Source: Hemicordylus capensis (Eukaryota; Chordata; Lepidosauria; Squamata; Cordylidae). Taken from it: a stretch of DNA of 64,000 bases. Made by a program: the position numbers and the translations under genes. How positions within the stretch are numbered: position 1 is the first letter of the stretch; every line of letters begins with the position of its first letter. Below the pieces are notes generated by a model. It saw only the letters and a program-made list of their open reading frames with translations, was not told where the DNA came from and made no database searches. The stretch is from the NCBI RefSeq assembly GCF_027244095.1, contig NC_069662.1, forward strand, positions 18,936,501 through 19,000,500, in the 5' to 3' direction. This document shows positions 41,845-51,769 of this stretch, piece after piece.

Positions 41845-42445
41845 TGGCTAATCTGAATGGGGCCTTCTCGGTGGTGGTGCCCATGTACAGAATGTCCTCC
41901 GCAGGAAGCCTGCCTAGCATCAACATTGTATGCCTTCCAAAAGCCAAACAAAAACAGACCTCTTCAAGAAGGCCTTTGGAGCTGGTTGGATTTGTGACCT
42001 GTTCGTTTTGCCACTTTGAATTGTACTTGTTTATCTTTATCCTTCTTCTGGGCGCTTTCCAGATTAAACCCTACAACAGTCACTGCGGATCTCCTAAGTG
42101 TGCTTCCGTACTTCCTGTGATGTGACACTGCAGTCTCTGCTCTGACAGCAAGGTGCCTTTCACATTTCCGATGCTTTCTTTCACATTTTATCTTTGAATT
42201 ATAGTGCTACAACTTGCAGAAAAATAGCTGTATTTCCATGTCGTAGGAGTTTGAGATTCTGGGGATCGTTTTCAGCACGATCCTGCCAAGCCGAAGCATT
42301 TTACCCCTGTTGTAGTGTGTAATCTGGAATGCACCCTGCTGTGGTATTTGTTTGCTGTATTCGATGCTGATGCCGATTTTAAATATTTATGTTGTTAAGA
42401 GCTTTGGGTTACTGGGAAGAAAAGCAGAGTATCATTTTTTAAAAA
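41845..42445 (+). mobile_element. L2-type LINE 3' fragment interrupted by a MITE
   Basis: GAFSVVVPMYRMSSAGSL corresponds to the C-terminal RAFSVVAP-type segment of L2. After the MITE at 42050-42335, UTR-like sequence and an A-rich end at 42437 follow. Confidence 0.6.
42050..42335. mobile_element. Unclassified MITE with GGGCGCTTTC-type terminal repeats
   Basis: The left end GGGCGCTTTCCAGATTAAAC pairs with the right end (complement of GGGTGCATTCCAGATTACAC). The inner bases CTACAACAG are the same in both arms. It shares most of its length with 7190-7477. There is no coding capacity, and the target duplication is not resolved. Confidence 0.65.
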
Positions 42446-43829
42446 AAAATTCATTGTGAAGCTGCTGTTAAAGACATAAGAGCAGAATGAGGGAAAGTTG
42501 GCAACCTTACATTCAAGCAATCTTTGGCATCCCTCCCTCTCTCTTTAAGATCCAGACCAAACTAGACATGACATGGGCTGTGGTGTGGGGAAGGGGGGAT
42601 CTAGTTCTTTGCCCCAGCATTGATTCTCCAACTGACATGAAACCCCAGATAGCCACAGAGGGGGAAACGCAGAGGTGCAATTTTTTTAAAGTAGTAGCCT
42701 TTCCCCCAAATCACCCAGGAATCCTTCCAGAAATGTTGGATTTTTTGTGAAAACCAGAAACAAGCCTACTTTGACTATTCAAGAACATTTTTATATATTC
42801 CTTTATGTGCGTTTGTATTATATTGTTGTCTGCACAGGAATGTTTTTATGGTAGGATTTGAAAATGTGTGTAGTTGTTCTATGTAGAACTTGTAAATTAT
42901 ATTAATATACCCATTTTCAGGTACATTCTGAATTTTGGCAGCCTATTAATACATTAGTTTATTGTTCTGGTCTTTTTTTTTTTTTTTTGCATCTATATCC
43001 TTTTTTGGATCAGCAATACTGTTTTGTGTTATGTAACACAACACCCTATTTTATGTTGTGTTAGCTTTTTCTCAGCCATATGAGAAGGTACCAAAGTTCC
43101 CTCTGCAACACCCAGCTTAAGGAACCAAAACTGGCATCTGTACTGCTTGTTTCGATAGGGTGGAGCTTTTGCAGCATTACCCCCACTTCAATATACATCT
43201 TGAGAGTTATCAGAAGCCAGGTGGGTGGTTGACGGAGGGTGGGGAACAGTCTATTAATATGTAATTGTCAATAGCTCTAGCTCTACAGCCCTACTGCCTC
43301 CACCAGAACCAGAAATTGCAATAAAGCAAGCAGTGACACTGGATCCCTCTGCTCATTGTGGGGGTCTTCCTCCCCCTTAACAGCATCATTTTTGACAATG
43401 TATGGGGATTTGCTTATTCAACCAGCACTCTGAAAAATGCCAAGTATTGTTATTAGTAATGATTTATTGTGAGATAAGATTGCCCAGTATGTCTGTGGGT
43501 GTACTGATTTACAAAGATAACCATTCACACTTCACTTTCCAATATCAATACTCTGCAAAGTGCATCCCTGACCAGCATCTATGATTGCTCATGAAAGTCA
43601 ACATAGACGGTGTATTTGCATATTCAGTTATTCACACGTTGTTGTCCATTGTCTAAAATAAATGGGGGTTTTTAACAAAAAAAATGAATCAGTACCTGAA
43701 ATGTGGCTGGTTTATAACTGCCCTTAGGACTATACTACTGTCACCCTCGCTTTAGTTTCAGTTCTTTAATGCCTCCTTCTGTGGCTTCTCAGGATATAAA
43801 CATGCCAAAGTACAGATCTATTCTCCATG
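42446..43829. other. No recognisable feature
   Basis: AT-rich intergenic DNA with a T run at 42974-42988. No open frame with protein character. Confidence 0.45.
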
Positions 43830-43932
43830 AGTTCTTCCAGATGGTTATATATTGCAGCTTGAGGGCAAATTATGACAAAAAATAAAATGGGAAATCCACA
43901 AGTTGTACAAGGACATTGCATAATATTTTAAG

Positions 43933-43945
43933 CGCCATCTGCTGG
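43933..43945 (-). promoter_or_regulatory. CTCF-type motif, minus strand
   Basis: The complement reads CCAGCAGATGGCG, which fits the CTCF core CCASYAGRKGGCR at every position. It points away from the partner site at 44027. Binding is inference. Confidence 0.5.
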
Positions 43946-44026
43946 TGAAACAACTGTGTTTTTTCAAATTCCTTTTATTCTAAGTTGGGGGGGAAACATA
44001 GTGGTTTCGCAGATTGCTGCAGATTG

Positions 44027-44039
44027 CCAGCAGATGGCG
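44027..44039 (+). promoter_or_regulatory. CTCF-type motif, plus strand
   Basis: CCAGCAGATGGCG is the exact mirror of the site at 43933-43945, so the two are divergent and 81 bp apart. It fits the CTCF core fully; binding is inference. Confidence 0.5.
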
Positions 44040-44631
44040 CTAAGAATATTACGTAACATCCTTGAAAGTACTGTGGATTTCCCCTTTTATTTTTTGTCTT
44101 AATTTGCACTCAAATTGGAATATACCACCATCTGGAAGAGCCCTAAGCTAAAAACAATCCGGAATCAGGAGGCAAGGTGGCATAAGAAGAACTTGAGCAT
44201 GCAATCCTCTATTGTGAGCGCAAGGGTTGGCGAACTGATCAGAGTCTACTATGTGAGATGAAGAGTAGCAGTGTGTGAGAACGGGAGCCAAATAGGTTTG
44301 TATGGATAATTCTGCAGAGGAAGGAAGTTCCTGCCCCTAAAGAGTGGGGCAGGAACTAAAGGAAGCCTCTGAAAACATCAGGGCTCCCTCTGCAGAGGCA
44401 GAGGAGTACTACACACAAACACCTGAGTGTCCAATATGCAGGGCTTCAGTCTATGACTTGTGTCAACGTAGCCATCAGGGACATGGCAGCAAGAAGCCAT
44501 GAGGAAGGTGCAAGGAGATAGGAAGCAGCAGCGTTTCGCTGATGGCCGTCCGGGTGGCAAGACAGGTGCTCACGGAGGAAGTGCTCAGCAGCAGTCTCAG
44601 AACCTGAGGGAAAGGACATATTTTGAAAAGA

Positions 44632-45150
44632 ATGGTTATCCGGCCAGATTGGTCTCTGGGGCAACCCGGAGAGACCATATTACGCCTGTTTTAAAACAGA
44701 TGCACTGGCTGCTGATATGTTTCTAGGCAAAATACAAAGTGCTGGTTATTACTTTTAAAGCCCTGAACAGCTTAGGTCCATGTTACCTTAGAGAGTGCCT
44801 TCTTCTGCATGATCTCCACTGCATGTTAAAGTCATCTGAGGAGGTCCATCTCCAGTTACCAACGTCTGGTGGTGATTCAGAGGCGGTCCTTCTCTGTAGC
44901 TGCTCCTGGGCTGTGGAATGCATTCCCTGCAGAAATCCGTAATCTGAATTATTACTGGCCAGGAGAGTCCTTAAGACCCATCTGTTTGGCCTGGCCTTCC
45001 AGGGTTTTTAAGCTGTTTTTAAATTGTAAATTTTTGGTCTGGTTTTCCAGGGTTTTAAAACAGTTTTAATTGTTAATTGGTTTTATATTGTTTTTATTTT
45101 AATGTAAACTGCCCTGAGCCATTTTTGGAAGGGCGGTGTAGAAATCAGAT
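44632..45150 (+). mobile_element. L2-type LINE 3' end
   Basis: RLVSGATRRDHITPVLKQMHW, read in pieces of no more than 20 residues, then KVLVITFKALNSLGPCYLRE match the L2 C-terminal domain. A stop after LLICF and a later frame change show it is dead. Ends in the GCCCTGAGCC...GGGCGG hairpin. The 44140-44631 stretch before it holds nothing certain. Confidence 0.85.
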
Positions 45151-45359
45151 AGATTGGGCATGTGTAAGTAAAGGATTTTGTACTCCATTGCCCCATGTAT
45201 GAGGGAATATCAGGAATATACCATTCAAAGTGGGCAAGGTTTACTGCCAATTAGAGAGGGCGAAAAACTGCCTGCCATGCAGTCTGCACAAAATGGTAAT
45301 GAGCCAGGCCAAAGCAGTGGGCTACTTCCATGGATCTATTGGCATTCATGCCCAAAGGA

Positions 45360-45360
<1 letters not shown>

Positions 45361-45419
<59 letters not shown>
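45361..45419. repeat. (ATCT)n microsatellite within a short duplication
   Basis: About 14 ATCT units. The block GCATTCATGCCCAAAGGATA before the array is repeated after it as GCATTAATGCCCAAAGGATA, so the array arose within a duplicated segment. Confidence 0.95.
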
Positions 45420-45562
45420 GGCATTAATGCCCAAAGGATATCTATCTTTCTCCAGACTTTCCATTCCTCTCTTTTTCAACAACCATGAGTTGCACTTTTT
45501 TCTTTAACAAGTTTTAAAATGAAACACACAAAAGTGTCAACTAATCAGACAGTGATCTAATG

Positions 45563-45700
45563 TAGGGATTTACAACCTTGGGTTTTCAGATGTTGTTGGA
45601 CTACAATTTCCATCATTCCCACCCACAGTAACTCATTGTGGGTGGGATGATGGGAGTTGTAGTCCAACAACGTCTGGGGATCCAATATTGGGAGCCCCTA
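45563..45700. mobile_element. Palindromic hAT-type MITE, diverged
   Basis: AGGGATTTACAACCTTGGG at the left; GATCCAATATTGGGAGCCCC at the right. The central arms CTACAATTTCCATCATTCCC and complement are clear. No target duplication remains. Confidence 0.7.
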
Positions 45701-46164
45701 TCCAATGGATATGAATTTTCAAACATCACTATGGTGATATTATTTCTGGGCACAGATTTTCAAACGAATTGACTTTATTCTAGTAAACAATATAATATTT
45801 CCAGTCATCCATTAAAGGCATCACAGTTTTATCACTGACTACCATATTTTATCTCTCTATTGATCTATCATATATGTTATACTGCCCCAAATGTACGTCT
45901 CTGGACAGTTTACAAACATAAAACAAAAATTAAAAATTTAATTTAATTAAAACAGTTTAAAACCACAATTCTAATTAAAAAGCTTGGGTGAATACACACA
46001 TCTTTAAAGACTTTTAAAAAGCTGTCAGAGATGCTGAGGCTCTTATTTCAGCAGGGAGCGCATTCCAAAGTCTCAGGGCAACAAGAGAGAAGTCCCATCC
46101 CTGTTGTCACCAGACAGTGACAACTGCAGATGGATGATCTCCCTGGATGATCTCAATGGGTGAT

Positions 46165-46410
46165 ATGACAAACGACAACAACAAATATTTATATACCGCT
46201 TTTTAAAGTTCCCAAATTGGTTTACAGACATAAATAAATAAATAAAAATGGCTCCCTGTCCCCAAGGGGCTCACAATCTAAACAAGAAACGTAAGATACA
46301 ACAAGCAGCAACAGCCACTGGAGAGATGCTGTGCTGGGGATCAATAGGGCCAGTTGCTCTCCCCTTCCTAAAAAAAGAAAATCGCCACTTTTAAAAGGTG
46401 CTTCTTTGCT
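46165..46410 (-). repeat. L2-related 3' module, minus strand
   Basis: ATTTATATACCGCTTTTTAA, CCCTGTCCCCAAGGGGCTCA and CGCCACTTTTAAAAGGTGC; the inverse of 31195-31465. Confidence 0.65.
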
Positions 46411-46496
46411 CAGTTAGTAGGGGTGATGGGGCTCATAGTGAAGAAGGCACTCTCTTAAATACCCTGGGCCTAAACTGTTTAGGGCTTTATAGGTTA

Positions 46497-47034
46497 CAAG
46501 TATTTTTCAGCCCGTTAATTTAACGGGCGCTCGTCTGCGCCCTCAACCGCCGCCTCCTCCCACCCGGGCCCACCGGCTCCTTCAGCCGGGGCCATCCGGG
46601 GCCGGCGCCGGCCTCCCCGGCTGGGCCAACCCCCCGGCCACCTCAGGCCTCCCACCTCAAGGCTCCCTTACCCTTTACACGGCTGGTCTGGTTCCGCGGC
46701 TGCCGCCTCCGGGCTTCCCGCGGCGGCCGCCACCGCCAGCAGACCCAGTCCTCCCGCCAGTCTCCTTGTGGCCACTGCCGCCACCATCAGGGCCAGTCGC
46801 CCCGCGGCGGCGGCTGCCGCCAGCATGGCCCGCCAGCCCGCCACGGCCACCCCCGCCTCACCTGCACTGCTGCCGCCCCGGCCGCCACCATCGGGGTCAG
46901 TCGCCCCGCCACGGCCGCCGCCTCTGGCCTTCCTTCCAAAATGGCCGCCTGGTGTCGGCGGTCGTGTCTCCCTCGGACGCAGACCCCAACATTCTAAAGG
47001 CACGGACACACACTTAGCCTTTTATTATAGAGGA
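46497..47034 (-). mobile_element. GC-rich non-autonomous Helitron-like element
   Basis: Read on -, it starts TCCTCTATAATAAAAGG after an A (47035) and ends AAATACTTG before a T (46496), with no target duplication. A 9-bp stem hairpin, GCCCGTTAA and TTAACGGGC with one base between, lies at 46509-46527, 9 nt before the CTTG end. CTTG departs from the usual CTRR end by one base. The interior is very GC- and CpG-rich with CCG/GCC runs. Frames of 80-113 residues are low complexity (Ala, Pro, Gly), not convincing proteins. It encodes no Rep/helicase. Confidence 0.7.
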
Positions 47035-47635
47035 TAACCAACACCTTGTATTTTGCCAAGAAACCTATTAGTAGCAAGTGCAGTTCTTTTAAAACAGGAG
47101 TAATATGTTCTCTTTGAGATGACCCGGAGACCAACCTGGCTGCTGCATTTATTTATTTACTTACTTATCATATTTTTATACCACCTGATTTGTACATCTC
47201 TAGGTGGTGCACCAATTGCAGTTTCTGGACTATGTACAAAGGCAGCCCCACAGAGAGTGCACTGCAGTAGTCAAGTCTGGAGGTGACCAGCATATGTACT
47301 ACTGTTTTGAGGTCATTTATCTCACAAAACAGACGCAGCTGGTATCTCAGCTGAAGCTGGTAGAAAACATTTCTGCCATTGCCTCAACCTGAGACACCAG
47401 AGAGAGGTTTGGATCAAGAAGCACTTCCAGACTGTGTACCTGTTCCATCTGAGGGAGTGTAACCCCATTCAGAACAGGCAGATCGATGTTGTCTCCCATG
47501 TTCCAACTCCACAACTTAATCAGTGCAAACAAAAAAAGCTATATTTTCATATATTTAAATGTGTGCATTTTCATCATCACATACTATGCTGCCCAAATAT
47601 TACCATGTTCAGCCTCTCCAAACCCTGGTGCCCTC

Positions 47636-49007
47636 TAGGGATGTGCAGAACATTCCGGCGGTGAAATGTTCCATCTCAAAATGGGCCGTTTCAAGAGTTT
47701 CGAGCTCAAAACAAAACACGCTTTAAATAAAGGGCCTGTTTCAAGCTGGGGGCAGAACTCCTATTACAATCAAAACAGTTTCAACATTCCAAGCACCATT
47801 TTGGATGCCTGTTTTATACTTGCTGACTGGTTTTCTGGCACTAGCTTCCGATTGGCTTGCAATCTCCTTGCTTCTTGGTTTGCTTGTTATCATACAAATC
47901 AAGTCTTGCCATGGGCAACTGTGCCCACATTGGCTGAGGGGAGGGAGGAGGGAGGGGGAACACTTTTGGAGAGAATTTCAAAATGTATTCATATGGGACT
48001 GGGAGGCAGAGAGAGCCCTCATAATATCTTGAAGAGGATATATTAGGAGAGGAGGAAGAAATCAAGGAAGGTTTGATTTTGTGGTTTTCTTTTCTCAGCA
48101 GTGAGTATAATATGCTGTGCTATTGCTGTTATAACTATCTGGTTTTGCTGGATCTCAGACTGACAAAGACAACTTGGGTGCCAGCCTTCTTGCATTGTGG
48201 TTTGTTTTGTTTATGAGAAAGTGTTGTGGTGAGAAATGGACAGTCATGTTATTTCTTGGTGATTGCTGTGATGAGCTCCATGTCTGGCCTTGAGACTAAC
48301 TTGTGCGTCTTCTCTGCATCTGCATTGCAAGGTGTACCCGTCAAAATGTGGCTGAAGTTGCTCTAGTTGAGCTTATGGCTAAGCTTGCGGCTAAGGCTGC
48401 TGCTGTGACAGCTGTTGCAATGATAGGAAGTAAGTGATTGATCGATTGATTGAAGTGCTGTCAATTCGGTGTTGACTCTTAGTGACCAGGACTTAGCTAG
48501 GAAGTAAGGAGTCATAACTGTGCATGAGAGAGCAACAACGTTGTTGCTTGTGCCAACGATGTTACTGCAGCACAGGCGCAGTGGATTCTGGTCAGTGGTT
48601 CTTTTTTGGCCAGTGTTTGAAATGTGTGTTCTGTGTTGGGAAGGACAGATTCCCTTTCACTGTGTGTGTGCAACAGTGTTTTTCAAGGCAGGGTTGCAAA
48701 ATGCATGGCACTCTCTAAGTGCAGCTTATTCCAGCCATTGGGAACAATGGGGAAACTTGAAACATCCCATTGTTCCCAGTAGGTAGCTCCTAGGGACACC
48801 AAAGTGGGCTGTGTGGTAGGGCATGATGGGTGCTACCTACCACCCAACCCACAAAATAAATGGGCAAACGGGTGATTTTTACAATTTTTTAACCTTTTCC
48901 CCAAACCCCATAGGCTCCACAGGACCAGTTGTTTCGACAGAATGTTTTGGCAGTTTTGCATTTCAAGCTTGAAGCAGAATGCAGAATCTGTTTCGTGCAT
49001 ATCCCTA
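47636..49007. mobile_element. hAT-like element, non-autonomous, about 1.4 kb
   Basis: Termini TAGGGATGTGCAGAA and TGCATATCCCTA pair over about 12 bp. The flanks GTGCCCTC and GAGCATTC agree at 5 of 8 positions, so a target duplication is possible but weak. Open frames of up to 126 residues show no transposase motif. It contains a short second-family SINE fragment near 48445-48492. Confidence 0.5.
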
Positions 49008-49127
49008 GAGCATTCTATCCTCATTGGCTGTTCTGTTCTCAGTTAGGATGGACAGCCCAAACAGGTAAACATTCTGTACTTCTTACAAAATGACAAAGCA
49101 TAACAAGAAAATCTGTGTAGCTGCTTA

Positions 49128-49382
49128 AAGGTAAAGTGTGCCGTTGAGTCAGAGTCGACTCCTGGCGATCACAGAGCCCTGTGGTTGTCTTTGGTAGAAT
49201 ACAGGAGGGGTTTACCATTGCCTCCTCCTGCGCAGTATGAGAGGATGCCTTTCAACATCTTCCGATATTGCTGCTGCCCAATATAGGTGTTTCTCATAAT
49301 CTGGAAAACATACCAGCCGGAATTCGAACCGGCAACCTCTGGCTTGCTAATCAAGTCATTTCTCTGCTGCGCCATTAGGTGG
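49128..49382 (-). repeat. Second-family SINE with perfect 15-bp target duplication
   Basis: Flanked by CTGTGTAGCTGCTTA at 49113-49127 and again at 49383-49397. 3' end AGTCAGAGTCGACTCCTGGC at the left and tRNA-like head complement (CTGCTGCGCCATTAGG) at the right. The intact duplication marks LINE-driven insertion and gives exact borders. Confidence 0.9.
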
Positions 49383-49702
49383 CTGTGTAGCTGCTTACAG
49401 GTACAATAATCAGCAGGACTGTATATAGCCTGTACTAAAATAATGTCCCAAATTCAGCCAAATTCTGCAACACATCTAAAAACATAACAAATATTGATCG
49501 CCTTTGTGTGTAGAAAGGAAAGGCTTTTAAAATGATTTTAAAATCATTTTTAAACTATACAATCAATCAGTCAATGTAGTTTTGTTTTTTCTTGCATTTT
49601 ATTGTAGTTTTAATATGTTTTAACTGTATGTTTTATTTTATTGTTTTATTTTTTGAGCTGTCCAGAAAACAATTGTTATGGGGCAGCCCTACAAATTTAT
49701 TT

Positions 49703-49733
<31 letters not shown>

Positions 49734-49848
49734 GCTATTTACACACAGTCCACCATATGTTACTGGCTGGATTTAATACTTTAATTATCGGGCCCTTTCT
49801 AAGGGTCTAGGATAACTAAAGAAGAATTAAAGATATTGTCGTAGTATT

Positions 49849-50380
49849 CATGCTGTCCCGAGTAGTGTGGCCTTCTGTAGTTGATGTATTGTAATTTTAT
49901 TGATGCCCAAGGTGTCAAGATGATGGTCAAGTTCTTTTGGTTCTGCACCAAGGGCACCAACAACTATTGGCACCACTATTGTTTTCTTTTTCCAGAGCTG
50001 CTCAATTTCAAGGTCCTTGTATTTTGTTATTTTCTGAAGGTCCTTGTATTTTGTTATTTTCTCCAATTGTTTTTCGTTGACCCATCTATCCCCTGGGATT
50101 GCAATATCAATTATCAGAACCCGATTCTTCTCGAAGACTGTCAGATCAAGCATATTGTGCACTAAATGCCTATCAGTTGTATTCAAAAATCCCAAAGGAT
50201 TTTTGCCTCTTCATTTTCTGTGACCTTCTCAGTCGGATGAGTCTACCAATTCTTGCTTGCTGGCAATTTGTAATTCTTGCAAATGTCCCAATGGATCATT
50301 GCAGCAACTTTGTTGTGTCTTTCCTTATAATCAGTCTGCACAATTTTCTTACAACATGCAAGGTTGTTGTTGTACATTAT
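49849..50380 (-). mobile_element. R4/Dong-like LINE 3' fragment
   Basis: The - frame has the C-terminal restriction-like endonuclease region of R2/R4-type LINEs: ERHNKV near 50300, then NRVLIIDIAIPGDRWVNEKQ, KITKYKDLEIEQLW, VPIVVGALGA and QLQKATLLGTA at the end. A KITKYKDL unit is duplicated. Several stops lie upstream, so the copy is dead. A 3' (ATT)n tract lies at 50374-50425 in the opposite direction, so it is not its tail. Confidence 0.7.
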
Positions 50381-51015
50381 TATTATTAATAATAATATTT
50401 ATTATTATTAAATAATATTATTAAGGCATAAATAAACACACCATTCAGACCACCCCAAAGTGTCAGATTAGTGTGCAGAGTATACATATTGCAAAGTAAG
50501 GAGAGAATCTATATCTATACAGCGATGTCCATATCTGTATCTTCTTACTTTGCAAAATTTATTCTTCACCTACTAATCACAGTGCCTGAATAGGGCACAG
50601 ATCTCCTTTCTTACTACTTGACAATAAACTTTGTCCTGTGTGAAGAAGAACATTTCTGAGTCTTTGCCATGTTTGGGATATTAGAATATAAGAGATTTTT
50701 TGCCTATCACTATACGCAATCTGGAAGCCCTGCTCTTTTGGCCACTGGCTGTCATCCTATTCTGCTTTTTCCAGCCCTGCTTCTGATTTTCCATTAGATA
50801 TCACCCACATATTTGGAAGCGTATGTCCACAGCACATGAGGGCTAGAAACTTGCTTTCCACACCATTCATAGGAGGTTCCTACAAATCTTCTACTAGGAA
50901 GGAAAAATGGGGAAATTGGGTCAGGAAGAGGAAGGAGGAATGAGACACAGTGAGGGGTGGAGAGGACACAAGCTGGGATAGAGGAGAGGTTATGATCCAG
51001 ATTTTGGGATCTCAC
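50381..51015. other. Intergenic or intronic stretch with no certain feature
   Basis: If the gene at 51190 is spliced, this is its intron. A possible acceptor (complement of CCTACTAGGAAGG near 50900) precedes an open stretch, but that stretch is not in phase with the donor. Confidence 0.3.
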
Positions 51016-51190
51016 CCTGCGATCGGTTCCATATGAAGAGCCTGAGTTCACTCAGGGCCTCTGTGAGGTTCTGGACCTTGCCTTGGAGTTGCAAATTCTC
51101 ACTCTGCAGTTCGTGGATCGCCTCTTGCAGCTCAAACGGGCACCCCCCACCCAAGAGCAGGGACAGGAGCAGCCAAAGCAACAACGCCAT
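51016..51190 (-). CDS. Small secreted coiled-coil protein, first exon
   Basis: Not recognised as a named gene. The ATG at 51190 opens 58 codons. Residues 1-14 (MALLLWLLLSLLLG) look like a cleavable signal peptide. Residues 19-52 (FELQEAIHELQSENLQLQGK, VQNLTEALSELRLF) have a regular heptad of Leu, Ile and Val typical of a coiled coil. The NLT and NRS sequons suggest N-glycosylation. The exon ends in a strong donor (CAGG|GTGAGA); read through, a stop comes after eight more codons at 50990. No in-phase downstream exon was found on - between 51 and 36 kb. The layout resembles PLAC9-type short secreted proteins, but no homology is claimed. It lies 4.3 kb upstream of RPL28 in divergent orientation. 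Confidence 0.5.
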
Positions 51191-51769
51191 CTGCGCCTCA
51201 CCCCTCTGGCGGCCTCACACTGAGCAGCGGGTGTTTGGTGCAATCTCGTTTCTCTTCCAAATCAATCAGCCCGCCTAGGCAATCAATAGGTTGTTAATTA
51301 CCTCCACCCTTGCTGACTGACGGTCTCGAAAATACACTTGCTACTCCTGCCCTGAAGTCTCAGCAGCAGCACAGGCTAACAGAAGCTCAAGAGAAAGAGG
51401 TTATTATGGGGGGCAAATCCATCAGCTAGCCACTAAAGGCCCCTATTTCAATTTGATTCATCAGTTTCTTGAGGAAGCCTCTTGTCCAGTCTCCCAATCA
51501 GATCAGGAGCTCAGAAGAAGCCCATTCATGGGGGGGGGGCATTGCACTCTGTCTGGGCTATAGGGAGGTCCGGCCATCCTCCCAAGGAAGGAGCCAGCAC
51601 AAGAACTCTCCCTCAAGCCTGGGCTGTGACATCAGTGATGCCTTAGAATACACAAAGCCCACTTGCTAGATAAAGAAGGCAGAAGGCTTTGTTTTAAGAG
51701 AGGAAAGAAGGAACAAAGAAACATTTCCTGGCTTCCAAAGTGAAGTCCTTTTCTAGTTTAAGTTAGCAG
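51191..51769. other. Upstream region of the small coiled-coil gene
   Basis: No TATA box or CpG island is evident. A run of G lies at 51530-51539. No repeat is recognised. Confidence 0.35.

Larger units (their letters stand above)
43830..44139. mobile_element. MITE with about 115-bp inverted arms
   Basis: The left arm (CTTCCAGATGG, GCAAATTATGACAAAAAATA, GGGAAATCCACA, GCGCCATCTGCTGG) is matched in order by the reverse complement of the right arm. The arms pair over about 115 bp with scattered mismatches. It has no coding capacity and no certain target duplication. The inner ends of both arms hold a CTCF-type motif. Confidence 0.75.
45890..47535 (-). mobile_element. L2-type LINE 3' region, minus strand, with nested insertions
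   Basis: On -, 47532-47390 encodes DLPVLNGVTLPQMEQVHSLE, a segment conserved in the other L2 copies. Near 46030-46080 lies the complement of the C-terminal LWNALPAE region. Insertions at 46165-46410 and 46497-47034 split it. The frame is interrupted. Confidence 0.65.

Noticed and set aside
46668-47009. 113-residue Ala/Gly-rich frame on - as a protein
   Set aside because: It lies in the CCG/GCC-rich interior of a Helitron-like element, where long open frames arise from GC bias.
50794-50900. Second exon of the small coiled-coil gene (open stretch on - with EWCGKQVSSPHVLWTY)
   Set aside because: The nearest acceptors put this stretch out of phase with the donor at 51016; in phase a stop follows within a few codons.
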